Below, one piece after another: positions 45,652 through 58,546 of a DNA stretch of 64,000 nucleotides (positions are counted from its first letter, which is position 1; each line of letters begins with the position of its first letter). The notes under the pieces were generated by a model, which had not been told where the DNA came from, made no database searches, and was given only the letters and a program-made list of their open reading frames with translations. This stretch comes from Cylicocyclus nassatus (Eukaryota; Nematoda; Chromadorea; Rhabditida; Strongylidae): assembly GCA_958299035.1 (NCBI GenBank), contig CATQJL010000223.1, positions 15,037,742-15,101,741 of the forward strand. Reading direction: 5' to 3'. The position numbers were made by a program, and so were the translations under genes.

Positions 45652-46444
45652 TTAAGTTGTCAGATAATTTCTGTTACAATTTTTCAACTCTCAAAAATCC
45701 AAGGCTTTGGAAAGATTTCATGTCCACGGCGTATGGGCAGGGTCAAAAAGCCTATATAAGGGCATCGTCGCATCCGCGATCCGTGCGCAAAACACCCACT
45801 TTGTGGCTGACGTTTCTTCTCATTTCGTAAATGAGCTGGCTTTCTTTTAGGTAATGAGCAATAGGCCGGACAATGTGGTAATCAGGTAGGGCACAGACTG
45901 TGGCGTTTAGTTTATATGGGGGAATAACGCGGATATGTCTGCACACGTTTTTCTAAGCGCTTCAAATCTCAGTGTGCGTCGTCTTTGCAATCATCGAATT
46001 TTTACGAAGAAAACGTCTTCAAAAATTTCAAAAAATCGTTATGTCTTCTGCGTTCATTTCTATACGATGCACATAAGAAGAAGATAGGAAAGTTTTTGAA
46101 TTTTTTTTTTTGATATTTTTTTCATCCCTCGTTTTTGAAACGCTAGAGGCACCGAAATGCATCCATGTGAGAGGCAATGCCAAAATACGTTCTAAAAAAA
46201 TTCTGGAAGACGAAAAGCGCAAGTAGGTGCAGAGAAGAAGACCAGACAAAAACTGAAAAATTTGAGTGCTTTTACAAAAATGCCGTAAACTTGTTGATCA
46301 TTTGTGCACTTGCAGCATCAATCATGCTGGTGGGTAGACCATGTTATGTCCTAAACGTGCTGCAAATGCGGGATTTTCAGAAACCTTCTGAAATTTCTTA
46401 GAAAATTTAGAAAAAAGTGTAACAGAGTTTATCCGACAGCCTAA
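45652..46444. mobile_element. Mariner-type MITE, second copy of the TTAGGYTGTCGGATAAACTC family
   Basis: The right end, inverted, is TTAGGCTGTCGGATAAACTC; the left end is TTAAGTTGTCAGATAATTTC. TA flanks both. It is collinear in reverse orientation with 33144-33954 and carries the related frame 46177-46401 on the plus strand. Confidence 0.8.
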
Positions 46445-46775
46445 TATATTCGTAATTAGGCATTCAGAGGCGCACAGCAGATACCGAGGACAGATTTGGA
46501 AACAGTGTCTTTGAAAAAAGAGCGTTCGTCAAATGTAAAAATGTCCGGACTTGCGTATTAACCCCAATATAGTCTATATGAAGTCTTGAAAAGATTGGAG
46601 CCTACAGTTAATGTAGCATATGATGGTATCCCTCAAATCGCATACCGGAAATGTGCGAGTGCTTTAGCTTTCTCTATCTATCATTTTCAATGCTTCCTTA
46701 TCGCAGTTTGTAGTTTTGGACCTAACATTTGGAAAGAAGCGTTGGTAACTGCTATACTATAACGTGAGCGCAACA

Positions 46776-48344
46776 ATCATCTTTCTAATTTTAGGCCCGT
46801 TAGCATTACTGCTCCTTGCGGTAAAATTCTTGAAAAACTCGTAAAAGAAATATTGCTCTGTTGGCTGGAGAAGAATAAAGTTTTTCCGCCTGCCCAAATG
46901 GGTTTCCTCTCTGGTGGGTCAACGGATGTCTCACTTATAGATTCTGTTTTTGATTGGACTACCGCAATTAATCACGGAAAATCAGTGGATATTGTCTTTT
47001 TTGATTTATCCAAAGCTTTCGATAAAGTTGAACACTCCAAATTGCCTCAAACTAGAGAACTACGGTATTCGAGGGCAGCTACTCTCTCAACTTGCCTCCT
47101 ACTTGCAAAACAGGGGTCTGGCCGTTCGCGCTGGGACCGCTGTTTTTAAGACGACTTCCCTGCAATAGTGGTGTTCTCCAGGGTGGCATTCTTTGGCCTC
47201 TCCTCTTTTTTCCAAACACCGCTGAATTACCGGCATTTTTGAAGACTCACTCAGATATCAAGGTCCAAGTTTTCGATGATAACATAAAAATCTTGCTTTG
47301 GAAAAGATGAACAAACTGTGGCGTATGAAGCAATCAAGTCCTTGATTGAAAAAATAACGTTATAGTCTCTACAATGGAATCTTCCCGTTAATGTCCTCAA
47401 AACTAAAATAATGCATTAGTAGTCTTTTCTATCGTACTTATATGTATGGTGGGGTGCAATGCCACTAAGGACCTTGGCATTTTCCTTGACGAAAAACTAA
47501 TTTTCTCTTCACTATGAGTTAATTTTCAAGAAGCCTGTCCCGATTATCCTGACTGTTACCGTCCTATTAATTGAGGCTATCGGCTTTAGGGTTATGTTGC
47601 CTAAAATATAGAAGATATGCAACGACTTGGTTCTTTGCTTTAAAATTACACGACTGGAAATGGAAACAAGGCTGAGACCTAGTACTTATCGGATTTTCAG
47701 GCCTTGTGGCAGTCGAACCAAAGGGTTTTCTCTTGCATACCGTATGGAAAATACAAGTATATCCGTTGCTTTTGATTCTTCCGTATGCCGTACGGTTCGA
47801 TTGTTGAGTCTTTTACCAAGAGAAGTAACTTCCTGCGCTAGTTCTGCTCAATTTTTCGCAAAAAGTTGGCCTCTGTAGACGTTTTGCAAGTTTTAAAAAT
47901 TGATGATGTTTCTTAAATAGCTCGCCCTGTGCCCATCAATTAGTTCTCTACACGTCAACTGGATAATTTGACGAACTTTTGGCACACTTTTGCGTTTTTT
48001 GAACTGAGTTTTGTTTGATTTCGAGTTGATGTAAACAGCCTGCACCCTTTGAGTAAAACAAATTGCTCTCTTCGCATGGAAACCTGAGAAGTTGGCAAGC
48101 CTTCTGTTTTAAGGTCCCTCTTTATGCTCGCCCGGAATCTCTAGCGAATTCGTCCGCTTTGGGTTAAGTTGGTCAGCCAAGCCCCGGTAATAATCACTAC
48201 TACAACGCCTGCGTCCAGGTAAGGGAACAGGATCGCGACAGAACGCACGGCTTTTAAAGGAGAATGACATTTTCAACCCAGCAAGGGAACAACCGCATTA
48301 TTATCTTTTGTCATACTTTTTTGGTGCACTCTATGTGTTTGCTA

Positions 48345-48391
<47 letters not shown>

Positions 48392-48393
48392 AA
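46776..48393 (+). pseudogene. LINE (non-LTR retrotransposon) remnant, RT domain and (TAAA)n tail
   Basis: From 46776, NHLSNFRPVSITAPCGKILE leads to QMGFLSGGSTDVSLIDSV and VDIVFFDLSKAFDKVEHSKL. After a frameshift comes NYGIRGQLLSQLASYLQNRG, then after another, NSGVLQGGILWPLLF and a mutated catalytic box (VQVFDDNIKIL in place of FADD). These are RT motifs of Jockey/CR1/RTE-like elements. A poor remainder follows, ending at the (TAAA)n tail 48344-48393 after GTGTTTGCTA, as expected for a LINE 3' end. It is 5'-truncated and has many stops; not functional. Confidence 0.85.
48344..48393 (+). repeat. (TAAA)n tail of the LINE
   Basis: Roughly 12 TAAA units end the LINE remnant. Confidence 0.9.
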
Positions 48394-50948
48394 TCCCAAA
48401 ATATTATAGAACTCATCTGAAGAGGCCTTCTCGACTCAAAACACATTCTCCTAAAGTTAGCAAACTATTGCATATCTTCTACTCTTATTAGAGCTTGGAG
48501 TGTCAAACGGCATTCCTCGATTCATGCGCTAAAGAAGAGATCGAAAATAGGAGATGTGTGAGATATGGCAAAGTAAAGAAATTCTCTTCAAAGATTTATG
48601 AGCGCAGCGTTCTTTCATTAAGTTTTATCTATGCACAAAGCAATGCTGCATGTCGCATGGCATACATTTCGCCGTAACCTACATGACGGTTGGTTACGAA
48701 AGTAATTCTCCATACCGCTACGATGGTTATGGACACATTTCAACTTTACCTATCCATTTTTCGAGAAAATGTCGAACTTCTTATCAATAACTACAGCAAA
48801 ACTACTTGATTTCTTTGTATCAATACAGCTAACTGAGCAAGACTTCAAATTTTATTGTTTTAGTTTGCCTGACTTTCGAACGAAAGCAGTAATTACATAA
48901 GTGATGAAAGTGCTGTAACCACAACAATTTATTTCAGGTGAGACCTACCGGTTCTAAAAAAATGACACTGTTTCTTTCAAAGAATGAGCTTTTTTGAGCT
49001 GGCCACAGAAAACTAGACTGCTAAGTTACAGCACAGTTGAGGTTTTGTTCATTCGAATAGCTATTTTTGATTTTCGCATGCTCCTTCCTCAAAGAATACA
49101 TACCACTTCCTTCATAACTCAAGTAGGATCTAGATTTTCATCCGTAATGATCAGTTTAAAAAAAAGTATGTGGATGTTTAGATAGATTAGCGTGTTGTCA
49201 AGATATTGTAATCTCTGCTACGTTTATCTCAGATAATTAGAGGCTTTCAGCTGGCAGCCACAAAGCCACAGCCAAAATCCATCAAAAGGAAAGTGAATTT
49301 TAACTTCTGCCACTACCAACTTTTTTGCTGATTATCGAGTAAAGATTCATTTTACCTTCAACCAAGCGATATCAGCTGGTGAAGAAAAAAAGCAAGAGCA
49401 ACAGTCAGAATCAGTCGCAGCAAATTATTAGGTAATAGAAAATTTACTTTTATAGGTGTTGTTGCAAAAACGGCTCAAACATCTGTCTGATTAGGGCCGG
49501 CTCATCATTTTTCCAGCGGAAATCCTGGCTAGAAAAGCGAAAATAATAGAATTACCCAAAAACGATCTGCTGGGCTGCGAAATCAGCTGATGAGTACTGG
49601 CAAAGCGCCAGGTGTGAACGAAGCTCCGTCTTGCATGGACGATGCAAAGCGTGCGCACCAAACCAATGCGGCGCGAAAAACACTAGAGCGAATTGCAATA
49701 GATACCAATGGTAAATGACTCACGACCAGGGTTGAGCATGGGGTCAGGCACGCCCGACCTGTGGGTTGTATTGGAGGTAAGAGCAAGAAGGGGATTTTGT
49801 AATAAAGAAGCGAATTTGTTTAAAAAATAAAGAAAATACTACGATCGAGTAAGATGGAGAAGAAGATTGCTCACTGAATACCTCACAAATCCATCAGAGG
49901 AATGACTGATTGAACATTATGCTGATTAACTCGACTAACGAAGCCTTTGCTAAAATGTGATCCTTCACCTTACCTTACACATATCTTAAGGTCACCAAAG
50001 AAATTTTCTGTGTAATTGGGCATGATTTTCTTAGTGAGCATGCCATATTACTCAACCACCTCTACAAACCATTACCTATTACACTTTCCAGTGTTTCCTA
50101 ACGTCTGAAAATGATTCTTAAACATCATTAACTTGGTCACAAAAGTGAAAGAAGTCAGTTTTTTTGTATTCATAACGACTTATTGCTCTTTTTTAGTTTA
50201 TGGTAGAAATTGGACTTCATATCGCTTCCAAATAATGTATTAAGGAGTCCTGCCAAAATGTCACGGCGTTTTTTATCTTGAAGCTTCAACTCCACCAATC
50301 ACCACAAAAGCCAGAACAAGTCGAGGTAGGCTTAAATACTTATTGTAGAATATTCGAGGTTTATGCTAACGAATCGTATGAAAATAAGGTGGAAAAGCTT
50401 CTTCGGTGTGACAAAGTTAATCGGGTTGGGCGTAACCTCTAAAAAGTCAGGCAGCCTGAGCTTTTGGGGGGGGGGGTTGCGCCTTACCCCCCTTAACTTG
50501 CCTTCATAATCCAAAAATCGCTCCATTCGTATGACTATTGAGCTCATCGCTTCTTCTTGCTACATTTAAATTTGGAGCTGAATGCCTCACTCCTAGAAAA
50601 ATTATGGCCCTTTCAATAGGCCCACTCAAATCAAAATCAGCCGTTAAATCACATGTGATTGTCAAGTACAGTTACAGAAAATTGGGCGTGCAGAGGGTGA
50701 GGGGGGGGGGGGGTGTTGGGGTCGTTTTCGAAAGACTGGTGCCTGACCTCGTGTTCAACCATGTTCATGACTCAATCTAGGCTGATCGATGTGAGAAAAT
50801 CGCTTACAAAGGAGTTTAAGAAAGCTTCTGGAAACGCAAAAGTCAACAGATTGACTTTAAATATCATTAGCTAGTAACTATATGTCTTTGCAGTGTATGA
50901 CGATGTAACAAAACCCTGGTAAACTTATATACTTGTACGGATCTTAAT
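48394..50948. other. No supported gene; two poly-G tracts (50466-50476, 50701-50713)
   Basis: The frames present are short, lack splice-site support and match nothing I recognise. Confidence 0.4.
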
Positions 50949-51034
50949 TCTGAACAATCAAACTCCTCATGAGATCTACTTCTTTCAAAATTCTGAACAA
51001 TCAAACTCCTCATGAGATCTACTTCTTTCAACCA
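50949..51034 (+). repeat. Tandem duplication of a 43-bp unit
   Basis: Two back-to-back copies of a unit containing TTCTGAACAATCAAACTCCT and CATGAGATCTACTTCTTTCA. Confidence 0.85.
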
Positions 51035-51036
51035 AA

Positions 51037-52404
51037 AAATCACTGTTGGTTATATCTATCATACTGGTACCTGATTTATGACACTGGTCTAGATAGCTTT
51101 TTGCGATCGAACTTTTGAGCTTTCATTGAGCTTAAGTCGAAGTCCAAGTAACCCAGTTCATGTGCCATACTTTCGCGGTGTAGAATGTAATCCTCTACTT
51201 ATCATCTCTTTAGCATAAGAGGGAGATGCATGATAGTTGTAGCGATTGTATATGCAATGAAGATACGAAACAAAGTTTAAGGCTGGATAAGGAAGGAAAA
51301 CTTCAACAAAAATGCTTTGTAATAATGAGATAGTACAAAACAAATAGAGCAGTTGCAGTTAGGAAGACAAGTAAAGTAAGTAATGCGCGAGTAACATTGC
51401 AATATATTGAAAACGAAGATGAGACAACAATGAAACCAAAAGCGGCGCAAGTTCAAACTGTCAATCTCGCTTTCCTGCACTCTAACTTTTCTAGTGCGAT
51501 CAATAAAGCCTCGAGAGGATAACGATTTCTTCCATGACTTCCAGTTGGCAGGCACGATACAGCGTTACGATTCAAGACCGCCTTCACACAGCATTTATGC
51601 GGCTTGCTCACAGAAATCCTGCATTCGCATCCCCATCGTTTACCGGTCGCTGCCAACTTAACGGAGACGCTGCCCCGTCGCCTTCTGGCTGCTTTTGTAG
51701 CAATGAATGCGCTCTGCAGCTACTTTCTGACTCGTGGAAGATTGAAGTTGCCCTCTTACCTCCATTTTTGCAGTATCGCCGCCCGCTCACTCAAACTGCT
51801 ACTTATCGCCACCTCACCATAGCCTTTATTTGTCTGAGTTTGCTGAAATTCTGATTTGGGAAAAACAAATGAAATCCTCGGAAACAAACGAGTGTTGACG
51901 CTTCGTTATTACTAATTTCACAAATCACCTGATTAACCCATAATGGCGCATATGTACACAATCATCCTTATTACTCTTGGGATATCCTAGGCCCACAGAC
52001 TGAAGTCATTTTTATTCAACTGAAAAAGTTTTGTATCAGCGCATTTACGACTAATTACGTCACTGGTCGGAAGTGCACTTACCTGCCATCGTTTCAAGTA
52101 AATCGCCCATTTAACCTCTTGAGCCCTATCCAGAATTTTGTTTGTCATGGAAGCATTGCAAAAAGCTCGATTTTACTGAAGAATTTTTTAGGAATTCGAA
52201 AATTTACGTGAAGTGAGGAAGCGCGCTTTCTTATAGGTAATAACTCGTAGAAGTATGACATTGTGTCGACTGCGGCAATTTTAACTAATAGCCTCTAAAT
52301 TTTTGAAAAAGTGAAAAGAGCCTAAAATAGGCAAAGTTTTTCTTGCCTGCATGGCAGGAATGGTAAAGAGACGGTAACGATCGTTAGTAACTTTGTCAAA
52401 AATA
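51037..52404. other. No supported gene
   Basis: Overlapping frames at 51530-51860 on both strands show no splice or homology support. Confidence 0.35.
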
Positions 52405-53452
52405 TTAGGTTGTCCGGAAATTAATGCCCGTTTCGGATTTCAACCGCAATAAGTCATGCACCTCTCATTTCCAAATAGGTTGCAAAGTACCATTCGAAAG
52501 AGCAAAACAAGCTCTACAAGATGCCTTCTTGCTTTTGCAACAGCTCTCACCCACCTCGAGTTTCGAGCCAAAAACTAAAAAGACTCATCAGCCCGAAAAA
52601 TCGAAAAAAAACCGTAACTCAGTTCATAAAAATCCTACAAAAATTCTTACTTGCTCACGTAAACACTATCCACATAAAACATCCATAAAAGCCTTTGCCG
52701 CATTTTTTTCTCTGTTAGAAATCAAGAAAACGGAAATTTTCGTGCATTTGCCAAAGTGGTGCTGTGCCGTTCCCACATAGGTAGTTGTACACCACAAGCC
52801 CGTAGAGGTACACACTTGAATTTCCAACTCTCTACAAGCTTTAGTTCTCGAGAAATTTGAATTTTAGCTTGGACCACTTAACTAGGGAAAGCTATATTCA
52901 ATATTTCTCGGGAACTAAAGCTTGTAGACAGCTGAAAATTTGTCTCGAGAAATTTGAATTTTAGCTTGGACCACCTAACTAGGGAAAGCTATATTCAATA
53001 CTTCTCGGGAACTAAAGCTTGTAGACAGCTGAAAATTCAAGTCTGTACCTTTACGGGCTTGTGGTGTACAACTACCTATGTGGGAACGGCACAGCACCAC
53101 TTTGGCAAATGCACGAAAATTTCCGTTTTCTTGGTTTCTAACAGAGAAAAAAATGCGGCAAAGGCTTTTATGGATGTTTTATGTGGATAGTGTTTACGTG
53201 AGCAAGTAAGAATTTTTGTAGGATTTTTATGAACTGAGTTACGGTTTTTTTTCGATTTTTCGGGCTGATGAGTCTTTTTAGTTTTTGGCTCGAAACTCGA
53301 GGTGGGTGAGAGCTGTTGCAAAAGCAAGAAGGCCATCTTGTAGAGCTTGCTTTGCTTTATCGAATGGTACTTTGCAACCTATTTATAAATGAGAAGTGTA
53401 TGACTTATTGCCTTTGAAATTCAAAACAGGCATTAATTTCCGGACAACCTAA
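52405..53452. mobile_element. Mariner-type MITE with long arms, TTAGGTTGTCCGGAAATTAA ends
   Basis: Perfect terminal TTAGGTTGTCCGGAAATTAA with TA flanks. Arms of about 400 nt each make the two mirrored frames 52424-52780 and 53076-53336. The centre holds a direct duplication of about 95 bp (two copies of AATTTTAGCTTGGACCACYT). Confidence 0.85.
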
Positions 53453-53454
53453 TA

Positions 53455-54062
53455 TAATACTATGATATAAGGAAAAGTTGATGTTCGTGCTTCGTGCATT
53501 CATATTTGTTATCGTTCTTTCCCGGTGCTTCTTTCTTTCTCCCATCACCGCAGTGAACATGTAGAGATTACTTTGTTAAAAGAGAACAAAACAGTAGCTA
53601 AGCAGAAGAGATCGCGGTTGTAAGGATACACAAATATTGTGACTTTGGATTCCTATACGTCGTTGGTGGATTTTCAAAGTTAAGTTGGTTCTTTGATTCA
53701 TTTTCTAAGCTTTAAATTTGTGTCAAAATAATTCTTTTCCGATACCATCTTTCTAAGTGCGACAAAAACTAATGCGGACAGGATACATATACCATACAGT
53801 TCATACTTTGGTATAGACTTTGGTATAGGTTTGGATTTTTGGCCCGCTGCAGAAAATTTTTTTTGGAAAGTTTTAGTTCGAGGAGGCATGACTTACTCTG
53901 AAATATATTTACAATTAGATGGCGCAACTTTTGCTCATTGTATAGCAGATGGTCGGTCGGATAGTAAAGTAAAACTGGATTTTTCAGGAATTTTCTGCGA
54001 AAAATTATGGCCAAAGAATCGAAAATACCCACTTATTTCCGAATTAAAGCAAAAAGTTTTTA
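53455..54062. other. No supported gene
   Basis: Single-strand open frame 53831-54286 crosses into the next MITE and is therefore not trusted. Confidence 0.35.
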
Positions 54063-54998
54063 TCAGATCATCTCATATCTCGTTCGTTTTGATATTCGAT
54101 CGAGGTCATAAACTTTTTGGTTCTAGACAGGTTCTAAGGTGTCGTTCGATAGAGCAAAGTAAGCTCTACAAGATGAGCTTCTTCGCACCAATTCAAATCC
54201 ATCTCGAGTTTAAAGCCAAAAGCCAGAAAGATTCAACGCCCGAAAAACAAAGGAAAAATCGTAGTTTCTTCCAAAAAAACACCTAAAAAATTTCTAGCTT
54301 GCTCACAGATAGCTATCCACATCAGCCATTTATATATGCTGTTCGTGTATTTTTTTCTTAAATTGAGATCGAGAAAACGAGAATTTTCATGTTGATGCCA
54401 AAGTGATGCTGTGCTGTTCTCACTCTATTAGTTGTACACTACAGACCAATACAAATACAGACATGAATTTTCAGCGCTCTACAGGCTTTGGTTTCCGAGA
54501 AATAATCGTTTCAATATGGACATTCGACTGTGCGAAGCTAAATTTAGTGTTTCTCGAGAACTAAAGCCTGTAGAACGCTGAAAATTTGTGTCTGCGCTTG
54601 TACTGGTCTATAGTACACAAATACCGAAGTGCGGATAGCAAAGCGTTACTTTGGCGAAAACGTGAAAATTTTCCTTTTCTTGATTTCTAGTCCAGAAAAA
54701 AATACAGGTACAGTATACATAAATGGCTGATGTGGATAACGTATCTGTGAGCAAGTTAGAAATCTCGGATTTTTTTGGAAGAAGTTACGATTTTTACTTT
54801 GTTTTTCGGGCAATTGGACCTTTTTGGTTTTTGGCTTCAAACTTGAGACGGTTTTGAAATGATGCGGAAATAAGAAGCTCATCTTGTAGAGCTTGCTTTG
54901 CTCTATCGAATGGTAGCTTAATACTTGTCTAGCACCAAGAAGTTCATGAAGTATTGCGATGGAAAATTAAAACGGACGGAACTTTTAGGACAACCTGA
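54063..54998. mobile_element. Degenerate mariner-type MITE (TCAGGTTGTCCTAAAAGTTC end)
   Basis: The right end, inverted, is TCAGGTTGTCCTAAAAGTTC and is followed by TA. The left end (TCAGATCATCTCATATCTCG) is eroded but followed by the matching arm CGATAGAGCAAAGTAAGCTC. The arms meet in a loop near 54540. It shows weak similarity to the element at 52405. Confidence 0.6.
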
Positions 54999-55480
54999 TA
55001 GATTCCTCTTTTTTTATAAAAAAAAAACGACGAAATTCGGCCGTTTTTTATCGTTAATTGAACTAGGTCTACTCTACATGTGCAGAGTGAAAGTTCGCAA
55101 TCGCTTTCTGTCTAAGGCTTTTACACATTGTAGAATGGTCCCAGCAATCAACCGAGTTTGAGCCGAAACTTCTCAACTCAAGGTTTCTCAAAAAATTGCA
55201 TTGGTAAGCGTTTTGTAGCACAAACCTTCGCGATTACAGGACGCATCTTTCGAAAAATTTAGCATTTCTCATGGATTTTTGAAGCAAGCAGAATGAAAGA
55301 AGTAATCAAGTTTTAGTGTCTTATCTTTGCAAATATGAAAGTTCGGTTTGAAAGACTTCCGAATATGTACAGGGCTCCTAAATTGCAGAGTCGTTTGCAC
55401 CAGCGGTCGCGCAACCGCGTCGTCCCGGGCATCAATGACCTCGATCGATGGCGCCGGCGCCGGCAGAATGCCCGATTATA
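54999..55480. other. No supported gene; GC-rich palindromic patch at 55395-55475
   Basis: GGCGCCGGCGCC and CGGTCGCGCAACCG lie in an otherwise AT-rich stretch directly left of the next MITE. Confidence 0.4.
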
Positions 55481-56727
55481 CAGGGTGTCCGTAAAGTATG
55501 TATACGCTGTTTGATCGTTAATATCTTTCTTCCCAACAAGTCTTTTGTTGTGCTTTAAACACCGTTTTGTAGAGCTGGCTTCAACATAGATTTACAGTAT
55601 GGAGAGAATCACCGACTGCTCTTTGTTACTGTAGGATTATGGGAGAAACTTAAAGCATATGGTGTCAACGTGGAAAAGCTGCCTTCTCAAAATTTTTCAA
55701 AAAAAATGTGAAAACTTGTGTAATAAGGTTTTTAGGGACGCTAAGTTTAATACTCAACTATTTACAAGATTGCGAAGCATTCTAAACGGTGTAACAGTAC
55801 TTTTTAGGAACATTGAAAAAATGGCCGCCTCTTACCCGGCATAACTCTTCAATGAAGCATCATAATAAGTTGGGAACTTTACAGTTAGAATTTATTTATT
55901 TATTTTATTTATATATACACTCATGGTGTACCATTAAAAGACCGAAATCGCACAACAAAAATATGAACACGAAAGAAAATCAAAAGACCAGCCATTCCTC
56001 AGTCACAGAACAAAGGTGAGTTTTGCAGATGAAACACAAGTATTGAAGCCCTTACCATAATGACGTAGACATATGATTATATAGATCAGCAAGCGGAAGG
56101 AAAGAACGCTTTACCCAATTCTGCAGAATCTTGCTCCTTCTATTAAGACCCCGCTTTTTGGGCGTCAGCGAGCCCCCCGGTCAAAGCTAGCTGACTTGAA
56201 CCCGCAAAATATTTGTAGAAAAGAGCAAGATTCGAAATGGGAGCGGTAGGAATATGTAGGTAGGGCTAAGGGTGGGGGCTACGGTGAAAGGATAAGATGC
56301 AAACTCGAGGTTCTGGTGAATGGGGCTGGTTGATCTACTCAGCATAATAACATCTTCAAGCTTGTTAGTAACATGGCAAAAAGCAAAAAATGATTTAGTA
56401 AAATCAAGCCTCATATGATCATATCAAGAACACTTGGCGCGACTGCAGAGAAGCGCAAAACAGTGAAGCTCTATTAGCCTAGTGTAAAAGTTTTTAGGCT
56501 GTTTTGTTTTTTTTCTGAGGCGAAATATGGCCTTTCATGGTCCAAAACCCTCTTTGGAGTTTCTACCGTAATCCTACAGTAATGAAGAGAGATGGGTGAT
56601 TCGTTCTTTACTGCTACTCTAAGTTGAAGCCAGCTCTACAAGACAGTACCTAAAGTAAGGCAAAAGACTTGTTGGAAAGAAAGATATTAACGATCAAACA
56701 GTGTATACATACTTTACGAACATCCTG
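55481..56727. mobile_element. TA-flanked MITE, CAGGGTGTCC family, longest copy
   Basis: The left end CAGGGTGTCCGTAAAGTATG and the inverted right end CAGGATGTTCGTAAAGTATG share about 60 more nt (TATACACTGTTTGATCGTTAATA). TA lies at 55479-55480 and 56728-56729. The inner CTGTAGGATTA motif occurs in each half. The centre carries extra DNA, 55860-56470, with no gene. Confidence 0.8.
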
Positions 56728-57390
56728 TAGATTTATTGATTCATAACTGGTACCTTATAGATTCATAACTGGTGCTACACACAGCAGTATATAACCACTA
56801 GCTATAGAATTGAAAATGATTTTCACATTCATTAAAAGTCATTTCAAAAATACTTACAAGCTATAAAAATAGAAATCATAATTTCAATGGATACTGGGCT
56901 ATAGATAACATTAACATCAGCGAAAATCTAGCAAATATCAATATGAAAAATATAAAGATTTTCTCAGCTGATTTCACAACTATGTTTACAAGCCTACCAC
57001 ACAACATTATAAAATCCAATATAAAAGAACTTTTAGAGCTATGTTTCAACAATGCAAATGAAAAATACATTATAGTTGATGGAAACAATAACATTTATTA
57101 CAGCAGCGATACTACACATTTAAGTACAAAATCCAGATCTTATACTTTAGTAGATTTACTCAATTTAGTAGACTAAATTCTAGACAAAAGTTTCTGTCGC
57201 TTTAGCAATTTTACTTTAAAACAAAAAGTTGGAGTTCCTCAAGGTGGTAACTTTAGCCCACTATTAGCAGATCTTACACTTTCCTGATACGAAAATAGAT
57301 ATTCCATCAAAAATATCACAAACAATTTCCAAATAATACCTTATAGATATATGGATGATCTATTACTTATTCATAACATTGAAGAAGATA

Positions 57391-58411
57391 TTAGGTCGTT
57401 TCGAAAGTGATGTCGCTTTTTTCAAACGTATGCCACATCTCGCGGAACAAAGACGTATAAGAGATTCTGGTACCATTTGATGCAGCATTTCATTCTCTTT
57501 CTAATGGTTATAAAGTTGTTGCAATACAGTCAATGAGCTTCCAGAAAAGAGTCAGAATCTGCGACCTATGCTTTTTGAGATGGCCAAGTTTCACAATTTT
57601 TCTAAAATTTTATATTAAACCTCAGAAGGAGTCCAAGTAATGGATGGATGGAGCAAACCATACAAAGAACAGCACAACTTTTTTCTACTTTCCAGAGCTC
57701 GTCATAATTTTTGTACAGATTTTTTGATGGAACGACCGAATTTTAGTAGGCTCGTCTCAGACACAAGTGCATCAAACGCCAACAAGTCTTTGGATTTTGA
57801 AACTTATAAAGATGGATTATGGTTTCGCAACAATTTTACAAACTAAACGAGCATTTACCGCTTCGATTTAGCAATTTTCGAAAATTTCGGGTACACCTTG
57901 GGGCGCCTTGGAAAAGTTGAATTATGATGATTTTATCCCGGAAAACTTGATGAATCGGAAACAAACAACAACCGTTAGAAAGAGGAGAAAAAGCTGCATT
58001 GAATGACACCCGAGTCGCTTGCAGGTTGTTGTTCTGTGAGGTTTGACTTGACTGAATATGGAATTTGATGGCATTGAGAAATTGATTGTAGAAGCTCTGA
58101 GAAACAAGCTAAAAAAAGAAAAAATTACCCTATGTTCTATAGTGTTTGCTCTATTTATCTGTCATTTGTACTTTTTCGGAGATTAGGTACAAAAGTTTAG
58201 AAAAATAGCCGAACTTGACCATGGCAAAAAGCATAAGTCGCAGATTTTGGTAATTTTTCGAGAGCTCGTTGAACGTTATGCAGTGAAATTAGAACCATTA
58301 GAAAGAGGATGAAATGCTGCATCGAATGCTCCTAAGATCTCTTGAAAATGTTGATTCCACGAATAGTGGCGTTCATTCGAAAAAAGCGACATTACTTTCG
58401 GAACGACCTAA
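57391..58411. mobile_element. Mariner-type MITE inside the RT frame (TTAGGTCGTTTCGAAAGTGA)
   Basis: The left end TTAGGTCGTTTCGAAAGTGA and the inverted right end TTAGGTCGTTCCGAAAGTAA are both followed by TGTCGCTTTTTT. TA lies at 57389-57390 and 58412-58413. Removing it with one TA restores the host RT reading frame. Confidence 0.85.
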
Positions 58412-58546
58412 TACTATCCACAAATTAGTCAAAAGAATTTACGACCATAAACTTCAAATAGAAGTTATATACTTAAATACCCATAGCTGTAACTATCTCG
58501 ACTTGAATATTGAAATAATACACAATAAATTGGTTACAAAATTATA

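Noticed and set aside
49590..49640. Hammerhead-like CTGATGAGTACTGGC segment
   Set aside because: Has GAAG instead of GAAA and no complementary stems I or III.
53264..53312. Second hammerhead (CTGATGAG ... CGAAAC) in a MITE arm
   Set aside because: No complementary stem II beyond one base pair, and no stem I or GTC partner; it is part of the MITE arm and mirrored in the other arm.
52424..53336. Pair of 86-118 aa Ser/Lys-rich proteins
   Set aside because: They are mirror images from the two arms of one MITE.
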